Source of the DNA: DATMRF01 sp035566435
GTDB lineage: Bacteria; Verrucomicrobiota; Verrucomicrobiia; Limisphaerales; UBA8199
Length of the DNA: 64,000 nucleotides
NCBI GenBank assembly: GCA_035566435.1
Contig: DATMRF010000091.1
Coordinates: 8,988-72,987 of the forward strand
Direction: 5' to 3'
The notes under the pieces were generated by a model, which had not been told where the DNA came from, searched no databases, and saw nothing but the letters and a program-made list of their open reading frames with translations. Below are positions 63,529 to 64,000 of the stretch, piece by piece; positions within the stretch are counted from its first letter, which is position 1, and every line of letters starts with the position of its first letter. A program made the position numbers and the translations under genes.

Positions 63529-63911
63529 GCATGCACCGCGCAGCGGTGCAACCCTGGTAGCCGTGGACTTTAGTCCTTGTCATTACCCACATCTTCCTGA
63601 GCATGGCATGAGTTTCACTTTTTGGCCGCCCAAACCCGCAGGAAAATGCCTGGAATTCCCGGCCATCTCTGCGCCGCGGAGCGGCAGCTTGACGGTAGCC
63701 AACACCTGCATGCATCGCGTAGCGATGCAACGCTGGTAGCCGTGGACTTTAGTCCTTGCCATTACCCACATCTTCCTGAGCCCGGCATGAGTTTCCCTTT
63801 TTGGCCGCCCAAACTCGCAGGAAAATGCCAGGAATTCCCGGCCATCTCTGCGCCGCGGAGCGGCAGCTTGATGGTAGCCAACACCTGCATGCATCGCGTA
63901 GCGATGCAACG
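63529..63911. repeat. 179-bp tandem repeat, about 2.1 units
   Basis: GCATGCATCGCGTAGCGATG with its flanks recurs at 63530, 63709 and 63888, a period of 179 bases. Each unit has the hairpin GCATCGC/GCGATGC and the stretch TGGTAGCCGTGGACTTTAGT. Open frames across the units are shadows of the repeat and have no domain. The third unit is cut short where the group II intron begins. Confidence 0.85.
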
Positions 63912-63915
63912 ATGG

Positions 63916-64000
63916 ATAGGGGTAGGGATGGCGCAGGTGCGCCACCCCTCCCTCCGAACCGGACGGGCGGATTTCCCGCATCCGGCTCTCCAGTTAGTGG
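63916..64000 (-). mobile_element. 3' end of a group II intron (domains V and VI), continuing beyond the window
   Basis: On the minus strand, plus 63988-63956 reads GAGCCGGATGCGGGAAATCC then GCCCGTCCGGTTC, the form of domain V: the lower stem GAGCCGGA pairs with TCCGGTTC, the AGC triad is present, and there is a GCGG/CCGC upper stem with a GAAA-type loop and a bulge. It is followed by a domain VI-like hairpin (GGGTGGCGCA/TGCGCCATCCC) and then CTACCCCTAT, a fitting branch-point region and 3' end at about 63916. The intron body and any reverse transcriptase lie to the right of the window. Confidence 0.75.

Noticed and set aside
63529..63911. Possible CRISPR array
   Set aside because: The unit is 179 bases with no unique spacers of 30-40 bases, and no cas genes are present.
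63281..63981. Overlapping open frames of 149 and 132 codons on the minus strand
   Set aside because: They are produced by the 179-bp tandem repeats and repeat themselves; no start signal or domain.

Overview
The window reads as a high-GC chromosomal segment from a Verrucomicrobiota bacterium, probably of the Pedosphaerales/Limisphaerales kind. This is inferred, not proven. The signs are a DUF3516-type Ski2-like helicase, a Ser/Thr kinase with a non-RskA type ECF sigma factor, GYF-domain membrane proteins, CHRD and choice-of-anchor proteins, many signal-peptide proteins, a type III PKS/methyltransferase/flavoprotein cluster and very many small palindromic intergenic repeats. There are about 50 genes and no rRNA, tRNA or CRISPR array.

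Layout. 0-12.6 kb: tail of a secreted protein, a tandem pair of dienelactone-hydrolase-like proteins, an MFS transporter, a broken hypothetical gene, a secreted GH2 glycosidase, a lipoprotein, a frameshifted DUF481 outer-membrane protein, an EF-hand membrane protein and a CHRD protein. 12.8-24.2 kb: secreted metallophosphoesterase, zinc-ribbon membrane protein, PAS histidine kinase, frameshifted zinc-ribbon M48 protease, Ser/Thr kinase overlapping an ECF sigma factor, TPR protein, PAS protein. 24.2-28.3 kb: diacylglycerol-kinase-like protein, then a minus-strand cluster (type III PKS, SAM methyltransferase, FAD oxidoreductase) that resembles phenolic-lipid/quinone clusters. 28.6-33.4 kb: MacA/MacB-like export operon with an MFS exporter between adaptor and ABC genes. 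33.5-43.0 kb: second zinc-ribbon membrane protein, argH, squalene/phytoene synthase, trpD, two GYF-domain membrane paralogues around a DUF2752 protein, a HEAT-repeat protein, lepB. 43.0-49.7 kb: mutS, a Tat-type sugar isomerase-like protein, the helicase. 49.7-54.6 kb: a repeat-rich patch in which a secreted beta-helix gene sits between two copies of the 3' end of cutC, followed by cutC and pyrF. 54.6-64 kb: hisD-hisC, an ExeA/GspB-like pair, a CAAX-protease-related protein, an RluA/methyltransferase fusion, a VWA-like membrane protein, a YacP/NYN protein, then 179-bp tandem repeats and the 3' end (domains V and VI) of a group II intron that runs off the right edge.

The most unusual feature is repeat DNA inside and around genes. 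Two 72-bp palindromic elements lie in frame within the helicase gene, a different palindromic repeat lies in frame within the RluA/methyltransferase fusion, and repeat elements supply or abut the 3' ends of hisC and the PKS-cluster methyltransferase. The 3' end of cutC is duplicated at the far side of a 2.7-kb single-gene segment, the pattern expected of an element that inserts into a gene's 3' end and replaces it. Three genes carry frameshifts; three of the four shift points are at runs of A and are repaired by adding a single A, which suggests homopolymer-length errors in the assembly and should be ruled out before calling these genes dead.
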